Source of the DNA: Lingula anatina
Lineage: Eukaryota; Brachiopoda; Lingulata; Lingulida; Lingulidae
Direction of reading: 5' to 3'
Length of the DNA stretch: 49,535 nucleotides
NCBI RefSeq assembly: GCF_001039355.2
Contig: NW_019774003.1
Coordinates: 345,306 to 394,840 of the forward strand
Every line of letters begins with the position of its first letter. Position 1 is the stretch's first letter. Made by a program: the position numbers and the translations under genes. Under the pieces are notes generated by a model. That model had not been told where the DNA came from. It ran no database searches and saw nothing but the letters and a program-made list of their open reading frames with translations. Positions 37,001 to 48,939 of the stretch are shown here, one piece after another.

Positions 37001-40000
37001 TGATTACTAGTACAGCAATTGATCTGTGGTTCACAAAAACAAATCCAACAGCTTTTTATCCTCTATCATTTACATGGGGTATAATTCTAATAATAATTTC
37101 ATAATGGACATTTATTAGTATTATTTCTACCAATTAAGGGTTGAATTAACACAATTTTGTCCAAAAGTCAAAACCCAACTTTCCTTGTTCACAATGTTCT
37201 TCTATGAAATGGGTCCCAAAATTAAAAGTAAACATCCCATACCTGATTCCCAGACAGCTATACATCTGGTCCTGCTAAGCCACTTATACACAGACAAATA
37301 GGATATGGAAAATAACACAAGGATACATGAAATAGTCTTTCTCAAGCAAAAAAGGAATGTAGTATGTGTAATGGGGCACCAGCAGCAACACTCCCTGGGC
37401 CAAGATACCTGACGTCATTACCAGATATTATACACCTGATTTGAAAAGATAGAATATATTATTTTATATCCTGTTGTATTTACTTCATAAAGGGCTACCT
37501 TTGGAAAAGTTACTTTCAGTCATATAGCTGGACATTTTTAGCAAATCAAATGTGCGAACCAAATCCAAGATGAATTTCTTTAAAAACAGCAAAATATTTC
37601 ACATTTTCCATTGACAAATAGAAATATGTTTAGCATGTGGCAAAAATCCATTATGCCAGAGTGAGGCCAATTTATTTTCTGTATAAAATTAAGACTATGC
37701 TTGATGTCATCTGAGAGCTACAATTAATATGGCAGCAAACCCAATGAATCACCCAAAATTCTGACTCATTCCTCATGACATCTATATTAATTAATTTCAG
37801 CAAACAAGTGTTGTTGACCCTCCTCTAAGTCTCAATAAGACCTAATAAATTACAAATAGAAACCTCAACTCAGCATTAACAGCTGACTTTGCCTTCTTTA
37901 GTCTACCAGTAATTCCTAACAAAAAAATTATACGAAGATATTTTTGACTGAAAGCAATCACCTCGTTTTTATCACCTAAAAACCCAAAAATAAACAATAG
38001 GCTGGAGGGAAAGGGGGGGGGGGCAGAGAGCACACGACTTTCTTTTCTAAACAAGACTTCCAAATAAGGCCTAAACAACTTACATGCTTCAACAAAGATT
38101 AGTCATTTCTGTACTTCTCCACTTAGACAACAGACACATTCCTAAAGCATTTGAAAACCTCACATCCTAAAGAAGTAATAAAATGTAAAAAAAAAAAAAA
38201 GAAAATGATTACATATTTTGTCTGAAGGTTGTCACGCTCTAGAAAAGATCCATTTAACTTTACAAAGTTTTAGGAGATAGGATCTCTCATAATGAAATTT
38301 CTTCAAGCAATTATCCTCAGTTTTTTTAGTACAAAAAGAAACCAACATATCAACCAAGCAGTGAGTCACAGGCACATTGTTATGTGAACAAAGTATAATG
38401 AAGTCTATACTGCTGTTTTCTTTCCAAAAAGGCCACAAATGTGTTCAACTCGATTTACCTGGACAAAATTATATCCGCAGCAGACCTAGACACTCTATGT
38501 TCGACCATAAGTAAAATAATGTACCTAGTAAAGGTTAAGGTATATTTCTGCACTTTTCTTCCTTTTAAACACAATGCATTTGATGGCTTGATTCTTTGAA
38601 TCTACGGAAAAGTAGAAATTAGTTTAACTAATGCAAATAGAAAAGCATCTAGCTGAAACCACAAACATAAAACTTGATGCTGGATTTCAGAGTGACTTGG
38701 AGTTGCCAAAATGCTATGTTCCAAGAAGTTATTTGTCAGTCATATTGTTCATAAGTCTAACCTAAGCATGATACAATTTGCATTATGCATGATTGTATAT
38801 TACAGGCATGCTACTTTTTATGATTTTTCCAAGTTCCCATGAGAAATGCTGTGCATAAAAATGCAATCATTATAAACTGGTAGAAGCCGACTTGCAAGCT
38901 ACCACCATGCAGACCAATTTAATTTTTATACACAACTTTCCAGCATTTTCTATACCTGTGTTAACAAGCTGGGATTACACCAGCTCTCACTATACTCGCC
39001 AAATGCAAAAATAAATTGACTTAGGCAAAAAAATAAAATAAAATAAAAACAGAATACTTCTGACAATATGGCAAAAGCAAGGAGTAGAGATGACCCCCTT
39101 GGCTCAAAAGATAGCCTGTATTTCTGAAGATTCCTGGATGACTTACAAAATTTTGGGGAAATGAGGGGTTGGTTTCTCAGGATGGCTTATGGATGGCTTA
39201 GCAATATATAGCATGTAAATGGCTACTGGTAGCACTGATCTGTTATTTAAAAACTTTGCAAAGACAATAACAATTGGCTGGAAGGCCCAGAAACACAAAA
39301 TCTGATCTATCTTTAGTTTTACTAGTTTATTCTATGTTAAACACAAAATGAGTTTGGACTCAAAATATTTTGTGAAAAAGTCTCCAGTATCCCTCTTGTC
39401 TCAGTGTCCATCTTTGTTGGGCTCAGCTGTTAGCAACATATCACATGTACCAGTATTTTGACATGTTAACATGACAAGATGAATACTTGTCCACTGATGT
39501 GTTATGTAGCCAAGTCCTTCTCAGCCTCTGTACTAGAATATTTGGCAATGATAAGACAAGCTGTTACACAGATAACTCTGAGAAAATTGGGTGAAATAGG
39601 AAAGTGTGGGAAATAACACTTTTTAACCCCTCACAAGTTATTCCATATATGGATAGATTCAAATAAGTACTGCTATCATGACCAAAGATTATTTAGGATC
39701 AGATACCATCAAAAATTATGAAAACGTCTGGTTATAAATTCATCCATGACCTGGGGGCTCTAACAATAATTGGGTTGAGTTCAGAAGCAATAACAATGAC
39801 CCGCTAGTTCCTCTGTCTACTAAAACATATCCCACTTGCAACTCTCAAATATCATGTGAGTATATGAGAAAAAAAAAACACGACCATTACACAATTACTG
39901 CAAGGTGACAAACTCATTCATCTAACATCATCTTGATGTTAAGTACAGCTTCATTCTAAAATTTGATATAAACTAACAGAACGATCTTCTCTGAACTTCC

Positions 40001-40289
40001 TCGTAGTATTAGCACTGTGAGTGTGACAGATATGACGTATTGGCATAGCTACTGCTAGCTGTAACTAAGTTAGACTACTTCAAAATTAAGTACCAGGTGA
40101 CACGGACTTAATATAATAAATTGTGTTCATGGATACAGACATGTAGTATCAAATCTAGCGGGGTTCTTTATCGTTAAGCAAAAACAATTCATATATGCAA
40201 ATATTTCACAAACGTAAACAGTGTCAAACGTACAGGACGACTTATGTTTACAAACATGAACATCTAAACACTTACAATAGGAAGCTCAT
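31906..40289 (-). CDS. MOB1: MOB kinase activator 1 (Mats/MOB1), Hippo pathway
   Basis: Exons on the minus strand: 40289-40276, 34196-34030, 32918-32691, 32150-31906; 217 aa (human MOB1A/B 216). The 14-nt first coding exon gives MSFL plus TT, completed by exon 2 to [17 protein letters not shown], the canonical MOB1 start, with donor GTAAGT. Conserved blocks: [82 protein letters not shown]. The C and H residues of the zinc site are present (CTEETC and the HIYHQH region). MOB1 binds and activates LATS/NDR kinases downstream of Hippo/MST and controls growth. Assigned to MOB1, not MOB2/3/4, by near-identity through the core. It converges on RBM22 and diverges from the hnRNP F/H gene. Intron 1 is ~6.1 kb and holds a candidate alternative first exon (35409-35372). 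Confidence 0.96.
32159..32690 (-). other. MOB1 intron 3
   Basis: About 540 bp between exons 3 and 4. It contains a (CAA)n tract near 32159-32177 followed by AAT repeats; nothing else recognised. Confidence 0.7.
33926..34012. repeat. Compound (CT)n(CA)n microsatellite beside the MOB1 exon 2 donor
   Basis: CT-rich tract 33931-33960 followed by (AC)n 33961-34012. On the MOB1 transcript it reads (UG)n then (AG)n starting about 17 nt inside the intron after the exon 2 5' splice site (donor 34029-34024). Confidence 0.95.
34197..40275 (-). other. MOB1 intron 1
   Basis: About 6.1 kb. Apart from the alternative first exon candidate, no gene supported. The plus-strand frame 35932-36348 (138 codons) has no domain, no splice partners and low-complexity composition. 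Poly-G near 38008-38020 and an (AAAAT)n stretch near 39028-39049 are present. Confidence 0.6.
35372..35409 (-). CDS. Candidate alternative first coding exon of MOB1
   Basis: Minus-strand ATG at 35409 in an A-at-minus-3 context opens 38 nt encoding [12 protein letters not shown] and leaving two bases (AG) before donor GTAGGA. This is phase 2, the phase that exon 2 at 34196 requires, so splicing gives [18 protein letters not shown] and the normal MOB1 body. The region upstream of 35409 would have to act as an internal promoter. The alternative is chance: an ATG plus a donor in the right phase is not very rare in 6 kb, though the hydrophobic start looks coding. Confidence 0.45.
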
Positions 40290-41023
40290 TTTCTCCAATA
40301 TCCAAAAGCAAAGCACCAAAATAATGTCAACAGGCTCTGTTGAGATATATCTTCTTTCACTTCATGGAATAAACGTTCTCTCGCTGAGAAATAAAAGTAA
40401 GGATGGAATAGATTTCCGGATGATGTGTCAGCTATTTGTCAAAATGGAGGCCAATGTTTTGAAAGTATATAGACCGGAAGTACTCGAAGCGACCTTGACA
40501 AAAAACTGTTTGATTTAATTGAAAATATGTTGCTTACTACATCCAATTTTCGATGTTATGTTGCTTTATGACAACAAAAAGAAACTTTACTTTCAAAAGA
40601 GCGACACATGTAGAAAATAAAAAAAATTCAATTCTTTTGTGAACTCCCTGCATTCCCCACTCACGCTGTGGACGCCATTTTGGTAAATTGTTGATGTTGG
40701 TAAGTAATTAATCGTGCTTTTTGTAACATTAAGAAAGGCAAATCAACTTGAAAACAAGTGCAAGAGCTATCAGATTCACAAGTGAATGAAATCAGCTGTT
40801 GGGAATGTGGAAGAAGTGTAAACATTCTGTGCTATCTTCATTCGGCTTTTCACATGTTGCTTTCTCATTTTCCATTGATTAGCATTGTATTTTGGAAATC
40901 ATTCTGTTTTATTTTCATTGCTCATAGAAATAACTTTTTATGTGAAAAATATATGTGCAGTTCCACTATTGATGTTACTTGCTAATTTCAGTCAGATACT
41001 GTTCACTATCCAGTTAAAACATA
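40290..41023. promoter_or_regulatory. Bidirectional promoter region between MOB1 and hnRNP F/H
   Basis: The two start codons are 735 bp apart, head to head. ACCGGAAGT (ETS/GABP type) at 40473-40481 and CCATTTT/AAAATGG motifs near 40441 and 40674 are typical of TATA-less housekeeping promoters. For the hnRNP side, a 5' UTR exon ending at 40699 (donor GTAAGT at 40700) spliced to 40992 (acceptor TTTCAG) fits the consensus. Plus-strand frames 40195-40518 and 40758-40985 are not supported as genes. Confidence 0.55.
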
Positions 41024-44000
41024 ATGAATCCAGATTGTAAAGAGGACGAGGAAGAAGGGTTCATTGTCCGTGTACGTGGTTTACCGTGGTCTGCAACTCC
41101 CGAGGAGATTGTCAAGTTTTTCAGTGGTATGTATTTTCATGGGATCTATCATTATTCTGCTGTAGGAATGCTATTTAACTTAATGTAATGTCTGTTGGAC
41201 ATCATATCACTGGACTCGAAATCTGATTGCATTATGGACTTTTCATAGATAGCTGTCCAAATTTTAGAGCAAGGTTAGCCTTAATACTTAAGACTACATG
41301 TGCAGTGATCATGTATTTTAAGCAGCTCTGTCAAAGTCTGACATCATAGATTTTATTTTGTTTGATGTGATTGCAGATTGCAATATACCTGATGGAGAGA
41401 ATGGAGTTCATTTCACATTTTCTCGAGATGGCAGGCCAAGTGGAGAGGCATACATCCAGCTATCATCTGAGGAAGACGTAGCCAATGCAGTGGCTAAACA
41501 CAACCAACACATGGGCAGGAGGTATATAGAAGGTCTGTCTATTTCTCTATTTAATTTTAATGCTGTGAAGCATACAATAATATCTCAATCACATGTTTAC
41601 TCATTTAAAGTGGCTAGTTTTAGCAAAGTGCACAGGATGAAGTAAGTATATTCCTCTTTTAATTACACAAATTTCACCATGTAATAACAGAAATAATATT
41701 GAAGGTATGATGCCAGCAAATTGAACAAGTGCGCTGTTAAATGACATATTCGATCTGTGCTTAAGACTGTGACTCAGGGACTGGTAGAGCAATTGAAACT
41801 GCTTGGTCTAAATAAATTTTTATAGATAAACAAATGTAGTCTGTAGATAATGGAGGAATAAATTTAAAACAGATGCTTAAATTTCTCTGATCAGTTATTT
41901 CAGCAAGTTTTTTTTCTAAGAATAAAAGATAGTTATAAAACCCCATAAAATGCAGCAGACGTGGGCTGGACACTGTAAACTTTTGTTTTAGCCCTTTATT
42001 TGATGAAATTATTGACAAAGCAGATTTGTAATTGTTACTTTGATTTGAGAAAGATGAAGAACCATTTTCATTGCAGTGTTCCGATCCAAACAGAGTGAGA
42101 TGGAGTGGGTAGTGAAGAGGGCAGGTCCCAACCAAATGGTAGGAGGAGATGCCGTCATTAGGCTGAGAGGACTACCGTTTGGATGCTCAAAGGAAGAAAT
42201 AGCACATTTTTTCACAGGTGCGAATCATGCCAACCATAAATGATATTATGTTTTTGGTTATATTTTTGTATTTTTTTATCAAATACATAATTGTTTTTAA
42301 TATATTTTATTACTGATTTGAGAAGCTGTAACGGGTGAGCAATGAAAATAATTGAGGAGAATCTTTTCCTCATGGCAGATTATGTATATGAAGTGAAATC
42401 TATTCCTCCTTTTGCTGGTTAATTTCCATTGGTTGTAAGTGTTGAGATGTAAGTAGTAATGAATTATAATTTTAAAATAAGTACTCGTGCAGAAACCATA
42501 AATTGTTAGTGAGCGACAGCAAATGCTGTCACATTTAGTCAGTAGTAATAGAAATGGACAAGAAATAAGTCTCATTTGGAGAATAATTTCTGTTATTTGT
42601 TTTATTGATGTCGCTACTACATTGTTTATAAAGCTAGTGTATGTATATATTTATATATATAAATACATGTCCTTTGATTTGCTAAATGGCACTATTCTAT
42701 TGGGTCTGGGTTACGCAGGGTTGGAGATAGTACCTAATGGTATAACGCTACCACAAGATGGCCAGGGGAGGACAACGGGGGATGCTTATGTCCAGTTTGC
42801 GTCACCAGATTTAGCAGAGCGGGCCTTAGAAAAACACAAGAAAACAATAGGGCACAGGTGGGAAGGAGGGGGACAGATGGGTCTCTCCAACGGTCGTCAT
42901 AGCAACAGTAGTTAAAATTGTCTCAAGTACCCCCAGGCCCCAGTAATGAGGTGGGAGGAAGGTGTGGGGAGATGGAGGTATCTTATGGTGGGTGATGTTG
43001 ATTTAGAGGGACACCTGTGCCAGCCAGGGGGATGCCCACCACCACCACCTGGAGAGGGGGTTGCTCTCCCCACAACACACCCAGGGAGTTCCTTTTTTTC
43101 CACTTCACTTTTCAGCTTTGTTTATTTATTTATTTTTTCAATTTTTTTTTTTTTTTTTTTTTCTGGAAGAAATATGAGTGGGGGTGTCTGTTTTGATAAA
43201 TCTTGCAGTCATATTTTTGCTTTTATCAGAAAAAAAAACAACTAAGGATTACATCTGCATAACATTTTTTTTAATTTCTTTTATTTTACACATTAGCATC
43301 TTGAAAGGCACACAACCTTGAAACTTGCACACTTAGCATTTTGCTGAATTCAAGACATTTGATACAAAGAACCTGATGTTTTCAGCACTGCAATCACCCG
43401 GTAGCTTTTTTTTTCTTTGAAAAAAAATTTATTGAAAGCTCATTCGTTAACACATGATTACTTCAGCCATTTTTTTTTCTTTTTGAAAAATGAAGAAAAA
43501 AATAAGAATTAAGATGTGGGCTATGAGAAAATGTGATTTGATTGTTTTGCAAATGATCTTTTGGTTGAATGTTTGACTGGAGTTATTCAAATAAGACCGA
43601 CTGTTGACAAAAAGCAGTGAAATTTTGAAGTGCTCAGTGTAATAACATAAAGTCTAGAGAAGCATTTACCGCTTTGTTGGTGACACAGAATGATGAATGG
43701 AGTGCTTTTGGGAAGAGTGATAACTGTATTAGAGCTTTTTTGGTTGTAAAAAATTGGCTTATGGGATGCACGTGAGGATAAGTATCCGGTGTTGATGTTG
43801 AGAGAGATTGATATATACAAAAGTTAAATTACATGTCTTTGCTATCAATTGTCAAAGTAGCTTTCCCTGTCTGAAAGACCAAAGAGAATTCCATTTTTAC
43901 TCTTTCCAAATAATGTCAATCATTGATTTAATTTTCTGATGTTATTTTGTTTACCCACGAAACTCCAAAATCCAAAGCATACCTCAGGGTTGTATTTTTT

Positions 44001-46665
44001 CAACTTTTCATTTAAAAACGGGGAAATTTATAATATCCAGGGGATATATTCTAGGAAGTGGCCTTAAGTTGCAAGGATATTCAGTAAGATGTGCAATAAT
44101 AAAAAAAGCTCTGGTGTCAAGCAATGAATTCATCCATCCGAAAAGTCAATAGTTATCCTCCTTGCTCATAGTTGATTAAATCGGGTCAAAGAATATGTCC
44201 CCAGTAGCTGAGTACAGATTTTATTCCGAATGCCCTTTTTCACCTCCTTCTGTCATGTATGTTTCAGGTACATAGAGATATTTAAGAGCAGCTTACAGGA
44301 AGCCAAAAATGCCATGAACATGATGCAGAGAATGGAGATGATGTCACGGATGGGTGGCGGCGGTGGAGGCCGCATGGGCAGTGGTATGGGGAGACCTGGA
44401 CCATACGACAGGGTGGATCGATTTGGTGGTGGCATGGGAGGCGGCATGGGCAGTGGAATGGGGAGTGGCATGGGTGGAATGGGTTCCTATGGAAACCGAG
44501 GAAGAGGAAGGAACATCAAAGGTATTTCACTATTTATGTTTTCAGTATATGTTGAATTAGTGAATAAAAAGCATTTGACATAGTGATCGGACTTGATGAA
44601 AGGGTTTAGTTTTGATTACAGAGGTTAAAGTACACTTATATCCTTAAGTTTTATTTTCTCTCTTTGAGAATCTGCATTTAAGTTCTTTAAAAGGAAGTCC
44701 TTTACCATTATAATTATGATTATGATAAATGTGCTTATTGACTTATATTCAGTGTCTCTTTTTAAAAATGAAAATGGCATATTTTGAATTCTTTAAAAGG
44801 AACTGAAGCTATACATTTTTGTGGTACTTATTATTATTACTGTTATTACAGGCTTTTTTGACGATGACTATGATGATTACGGCAATGGTTTTGGTGGAGG
44901 TGGCGGATATGGAGGTGGAAATTTTGGTGGAAATTTCCGCAATAGGCGAGGAGGTGGCATGGGAGGAGGCATGGGAGGCATGAGTGGGGGGATGAACAGA
45001 GGATCCAAAGGTTTTGGTGGAAAAGGAGGAGGTGGCTTTGGTGCAGGGACACCGGGCAGCAACTTCAACAGTCAGACTGGTCACTCTGTCCACTGCAGAG
45101 GCCTGCCATTCCAAGCTACAGAGCAAGATATTCTGGACGTGAGTAGCTGAAAACATTAACAGTCACGTTTGCACCCTTTAAAATATTCTAAATTTCAGTA
45201 CACTTCCAGGTGTATTTCAGAAAGATGAATTTAGATAAAACTAATAGAAGCCTGGTCTCTGTGCTATTCTCAATTGTCTTTGACTAAATATCCTATCCAC
45301 AGCACCTTGAGACATTAACATTATCATTTTCCTGTCATGTCTCTGAAATTTGAGGTGTTAGTGTAAGAAACTGCAATTACTATGCTGTATGCAACTTTAG
45401 CCATTGATCTGAGACAAAAGACTGGTATATTTGGTGTTCGACTTAAAAGGCATAAATTTTTCAAAATAATTTGTCAGATTGGATTTAAGAAAGTTTTAGT
45501 GATTGTTAGGATTAGTTTCTCACTGTCTGCAAATTTTGTTGTTGGACTTATGAATTTTTAATCGAACTCATTGTTTTCAGGGATGTATTTTTTCTTTCAT
45601 TATATACTTTTTGAAAGAAGTTATTAAAGGGCGTTTACTTATTTCTTATCTGTGTATACTGTAGGTAATAGAATTATTGGTTAATTTCAGTTTTTCCGCC
45701 CATTAAACCCAGTGAATGTGGTCATTCATTTCCAACCCAATGGAAGGGCCACAGGGGAGGCAGATGTGGACTTTGCCACCCATGAAGAAAGTCAAGAGGC
45801 CATGAAAAAGGATAAAACTAACATGGGTAAGCTTTTATTTTCAAGTTATCAGTTTTTTTAATTTATGGATGTAAATATAATGAATGTGGTTCATAACTTC
45901 ATTTTAACCCTAAATATGAAAGTGAAAGATAAAACTAAGAAAATTAGTTACTTTTTAAATAAAATCTGAAGTGATGCAAAGGTAATAAATGTGGTACATA
46001 AATTCATTGCAATTCCCAAAATGATAATGATTTTTAAAAAACTTGATCATAAGCAGTGTCTAGGTCTTTAATGCTTCAGTCAGACTTGCAGGTCTGATGT
46101 GCTTTAAACTTAAATATTTCAGAGCATCGGTACATAGAGCTCTTCCTGAACTCCACGCCCCAGGGTCGCCAAGGAGGGGGCGGCGGAGGGGGAAACATGG
46201 GAATGAGTAATATGGGCAACAACATGGGGATGAACAATATGGGAGGAGGCTTTGGAGATGGAGGTAGGAGAGATTAACTCTTTCTGGTTATGAAATCTGA
46301 AAAAAATTTGGAAATACCATGTTTATGTGTGTTTTTAATGTAAAATGTGTTTTGATTGAAATTAGATGGTACTTTATGTAGATAAGTGTGGCATTCAACA
46401 CGGAAGTGTGCATAATACGATGATTTGTTTTTGTAAAATCTCCAATTCTGCCTTTGAAATATATTTCGTGAATGTATATTTCATTTTATGTAATAATTAA
46501 TTTATTTATAACTTAATTAATTTATTATTTTGTTTACTTTTATTTCAAGGTATGAGCAGCTACAGTACCAGTATGGGCAGTGGCCTAGGTGGCATGAACA
46601 ACATGGGCAGCAGTATGGGCATGGGGAACAGTATGATGGGGAATCCCAACTATACAGCTTTTTAA
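41024..46665 (+). CDS. Heterogeneous nuclear ribonucleoprotein F/H-type protein
   Basis: Nine coding exons: 41024-41126, 41377-41532, 42077-42217, 42719-42857, 44268-44521, 44852-45138, 45691-45826, 46123-46263, 46550-46665; 490 aa. Three quasi-RRMs: qRRM1 ~12-90 ([24 protein letters not shown]), qRRM2 ~107-186 ([38 protein letters not shown]), qRRM3 ~343-415 ([28 protein letters not shown]), in the order of vertebrate hnRNP H/F. A Gly/Met-rich linker (~190-340) with GPYDR and a GYGG-like stretch separates qRRM2 from qRRM3; the C-terminus is Gly/Met/Asn/Ser-rich and ends NPNYTAF. These proteins bind G-runs in nuclear pre-mRNA and regulate splicing and polyadenylation. Human HNRNPH1/H2/F paralogues cannot be told apart here, so no symbol is given. 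The ATG follows a probable 5' UTR intron. The exon 2 donor (GTCTGT) is weak. Confidence 0.95.
42858..44267 (+). promoter_or_regulatory. Large intron 4 of hnRNP F/H with G-run cluster at its 5' end
   Basis: From 42858 to about 43090 the transcript strand carries around ten G-runs of three or more, starting within the donor region (GTGGGAAGG). G-runs are the known target of hnRNP F/H proteins. Reading through the donor gives a stop at 42913-42915. The rest of the intron is AT-rich with T-runs near 43142-43162. Confidence 0.45.
45139..45690 (+). other. hnRNP F/H intron 6
   Basis: About 550 bp of AT-rich sequence; no other feature recognised. Confidence 0.7.
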
Positions 46666-47199
46666 GAACATGGCTGCCCCAAGCGGGCTGGTTGTACATG
46701 TGCCCACATAAACTGAGAAAGGAGCTTCTCAAAGACAATATAAACTTCATATGAGGCATTCTCAGAGCCGGGAGGATATGGCGATTATTTCAACATTTGA
46801 TGGGGATTGCGATGGATGCCCAAATAAAAAGAACGTTTCTTTCCCTGTTGTAGCATTTATAAAATCGTTTTGTCATATTCTTTTCTTTTTTTTTCTTTTT
46901 CTGTTTTTTTATTATATGACATACATTTTGTACTTTCTCATAAGTAATATATAGAAATTTTTTATAGGAGAAAGGAACATCATACACTTGTGGCTATCAG
47001 AGAAGTATAAAGGGTGACAAAGGTCTTGTAAGAGCTTCAAGATTATCCAAAAACGTCACATTTCTCTATTATTTAGCAGTATCAGTTGTGTTGGGACAGT
47101 CTTTATTGCACTTAAAAGCAATGTCTGTCTAAATGAAGTTATATAGAAAAGTATATTTTATTGTGGACGTTGTAAAATTTCATCCCAATATGCCTTTGT

Positions 47200-47205
47200 A
47201 ATAAA
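47200..47205 (+). promoter_or_regulatory. hnRNP F/H poly(A) signal
   Basis: AATAAA 535 bp after the stop codon, followed by a T-rich stretch. No stronger candidate between. Confidence 0.6.
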
Positions 47206-47229
47206 ATCAAATGTTTTAGCTTTTAGTTA

Positions 47230-48340
47230 CTTGCTCGTGTTCTTTTAAGATGTTGGCTATACTTTGAATATTGGATAGGTTAAAAATCGCGAATTACAGG
47301 CTAGTGTTTCTCAGAACGGGAACATAACGAGTTTGTTTTAGGATTATCCGATTTTAAGGGCCCTTGATTTAACTCGGTCACAAAGTAATTTGTTCAAAGT
47401 CACCATAATTATATTGTAATTCTTGCCTGCCATATGGCACGGATCGCAAGCCATATGTGTTAGCACTTTAATTAAAAGTACAGGGGACGGATGTCATTTA
47501 TTTACCATCAATTACAGTAAATAATTGTTTTTGTGACTATTTTGATTCAAGAAAAACGAGGTTTGTAAATGGCCATCGTTGCTCGGTATAAATGTTCCAA
47601 GAAATGGTATGGTCAAAAATTTAAAAACGCTACTTAAAAACTCCAAAATTATTATTACGCAGAGTCACATACTTAAGAGGTACCACAACTATAGTTGGGA
47701 GACTCGAGAATACACCATGATAGAGAATTAATTCAGTTTTGATTTTGAGTAAAGATCGAATGAGATTGAGAAGAGACATTACGAAAAGGGTTCAAAACTT
47801 TTTTACGGTGCATTTTGTGCCATTTATTCGCCCCCTATGTCCTTCGCTTTTGAGCGTGTGGAAACGACATACGCTGCTACAATAAATTAAGTTATGAGGG
47901 TGTATTTCTAAAACCTATTGAAGTGAGTACATGAGCGTGTCTCGGTTCAAGTATTCGTTAATAGCACGGGCTTCATTAAGGCAGATGGAATGGTAAACAC
48001 TGGTTTACAAATAAATAAATAAATAAATTTAAAAAAATATAATAATAATGATAACTGAAGAAGTAAAAAAATTGCTTAGATAACGAAACACTGCAGCACA
48101 AAAAACTCATAAAGGATCTAAAAATAAAATCTAACAAAACACAAAATGCGTCCTGAAATAATAAATAGATAAATTGATAAAATAAATAGAAAATTTATTC
48201 AACGTCGTTCATTTTTCACTGAGAATTAAGAAATTATAAGACAGAATTATTCCAGACTAAAAGGTCCGCAAACCTCATATTTACCAAGAATGCCCTTATA
48301 TTAATCAATATGGTTCACGGAATGCGTAGTTTTTGTCACA
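47230..48340. other. Intergenic, no gene seen
   Basis: About 1.1 kb, AT-rich, with AAAT/AAT simple repeats near 48008-48050. The last part should include the promoter of the following small gene. Confidence 0.6.
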
Positions 48341-48356
48341 CAGAAACTGATCCAGC

Positions 48357-48931
48357 ATGGGAACTTTGAGAAGACTTGTTTCTCTCATATTACTGTCGTT
48401 GCTTATAAACGCAAGTGCTAACGAAGGTGAGGTTTATTTTATTTTTTTCTTGTATTTTTAACGAGTTCTAACCAATGCAAATACTTTTAATTCTTCTTTT
48501 TTTATTTAATGTCTATGGTATTCCCGATGAAATGATTTTAAAAACAATTTTTACAAAAATTAAAAATATACTGCAAGCATTTCTCAACCAAAATACCTCT
48601 TAAATTCATGTGCAATGGCAATCATTTTTAGCGATACAACTATGTTATTGTACATTTGCGAAAAAAAAAACGACCTGTAGACTTGTTCAGCTGCGCCGCA
48701 GGTTTGAATTATAAATAAATATTGTTATTTTGAGACTGCAGTGGACTCTTTTGTTTTCATCCATGACACATTTTAGGGAATTGTATATGTTTTTTGGTTC
48801 CAGAGTTCTGTGACGGCCGCTGCGGTGCTTCACTAGACCGTGCCCGCTCCTGTCAGTGTAACAGTGCCTGTCTGAGATACGGTGACTGCTGCGAAGACTA
48901 TGTGGACTGCTGCCTGGGTGGGTGCAATTGA
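48357..48931 (+). CDS. Small secreted somatomedin-B-like protein (65 aa, or 5' part of a longer gene)
   Basis: Exon 1 48357-48426 encodes a signal peptide (MGTLRRLVSLILLSLL, then INASA before a likely cleavage) and ends phase 1 at GTGAGG. Exon 2 starts at 48804 after TTCCAG and encodes a Cys-rich segment: FCDGRCGASLDR, CQCNSACLRYGDCCEDYVDC. The spacing with the CQC, DCC and DY elements matches the somatomedin B domain, a disulfide knot found in vitronectin, ENPP and many secreted invertebrate proteins. Reading on gives a stop at 48929-48931 and 65 residues. GT dinucleotides at 48918 and 48922 could instead be a donor joining further exons beyond the window. Function unknown; extracellular by signal peptide. 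Confidence 0.7.
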
Positions 48932-48939
48932 ACCGGTGT

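Noticed and set aside
40195-40518. 107-codon plus-strand frame over MOB1 exon 1
   Set aside because: Antisense to the MOB1 first exon and promoter; no domain and no consistent splicing.
42912-43245. Open frames in hnRNP F/H intron 4
   Set aside because: They lie in the G-rich intron start and poly-T tract; the exon 4 to exon 5 join rebuilds an intact qRRM2 without them.
44809-45156. Minus-strand open frames opposite the Gly-rich exons of hnRNP F/H
   Set aside because: Pro-rich antisense of Gly codons; the sense frame joins qRRM3 correctly.
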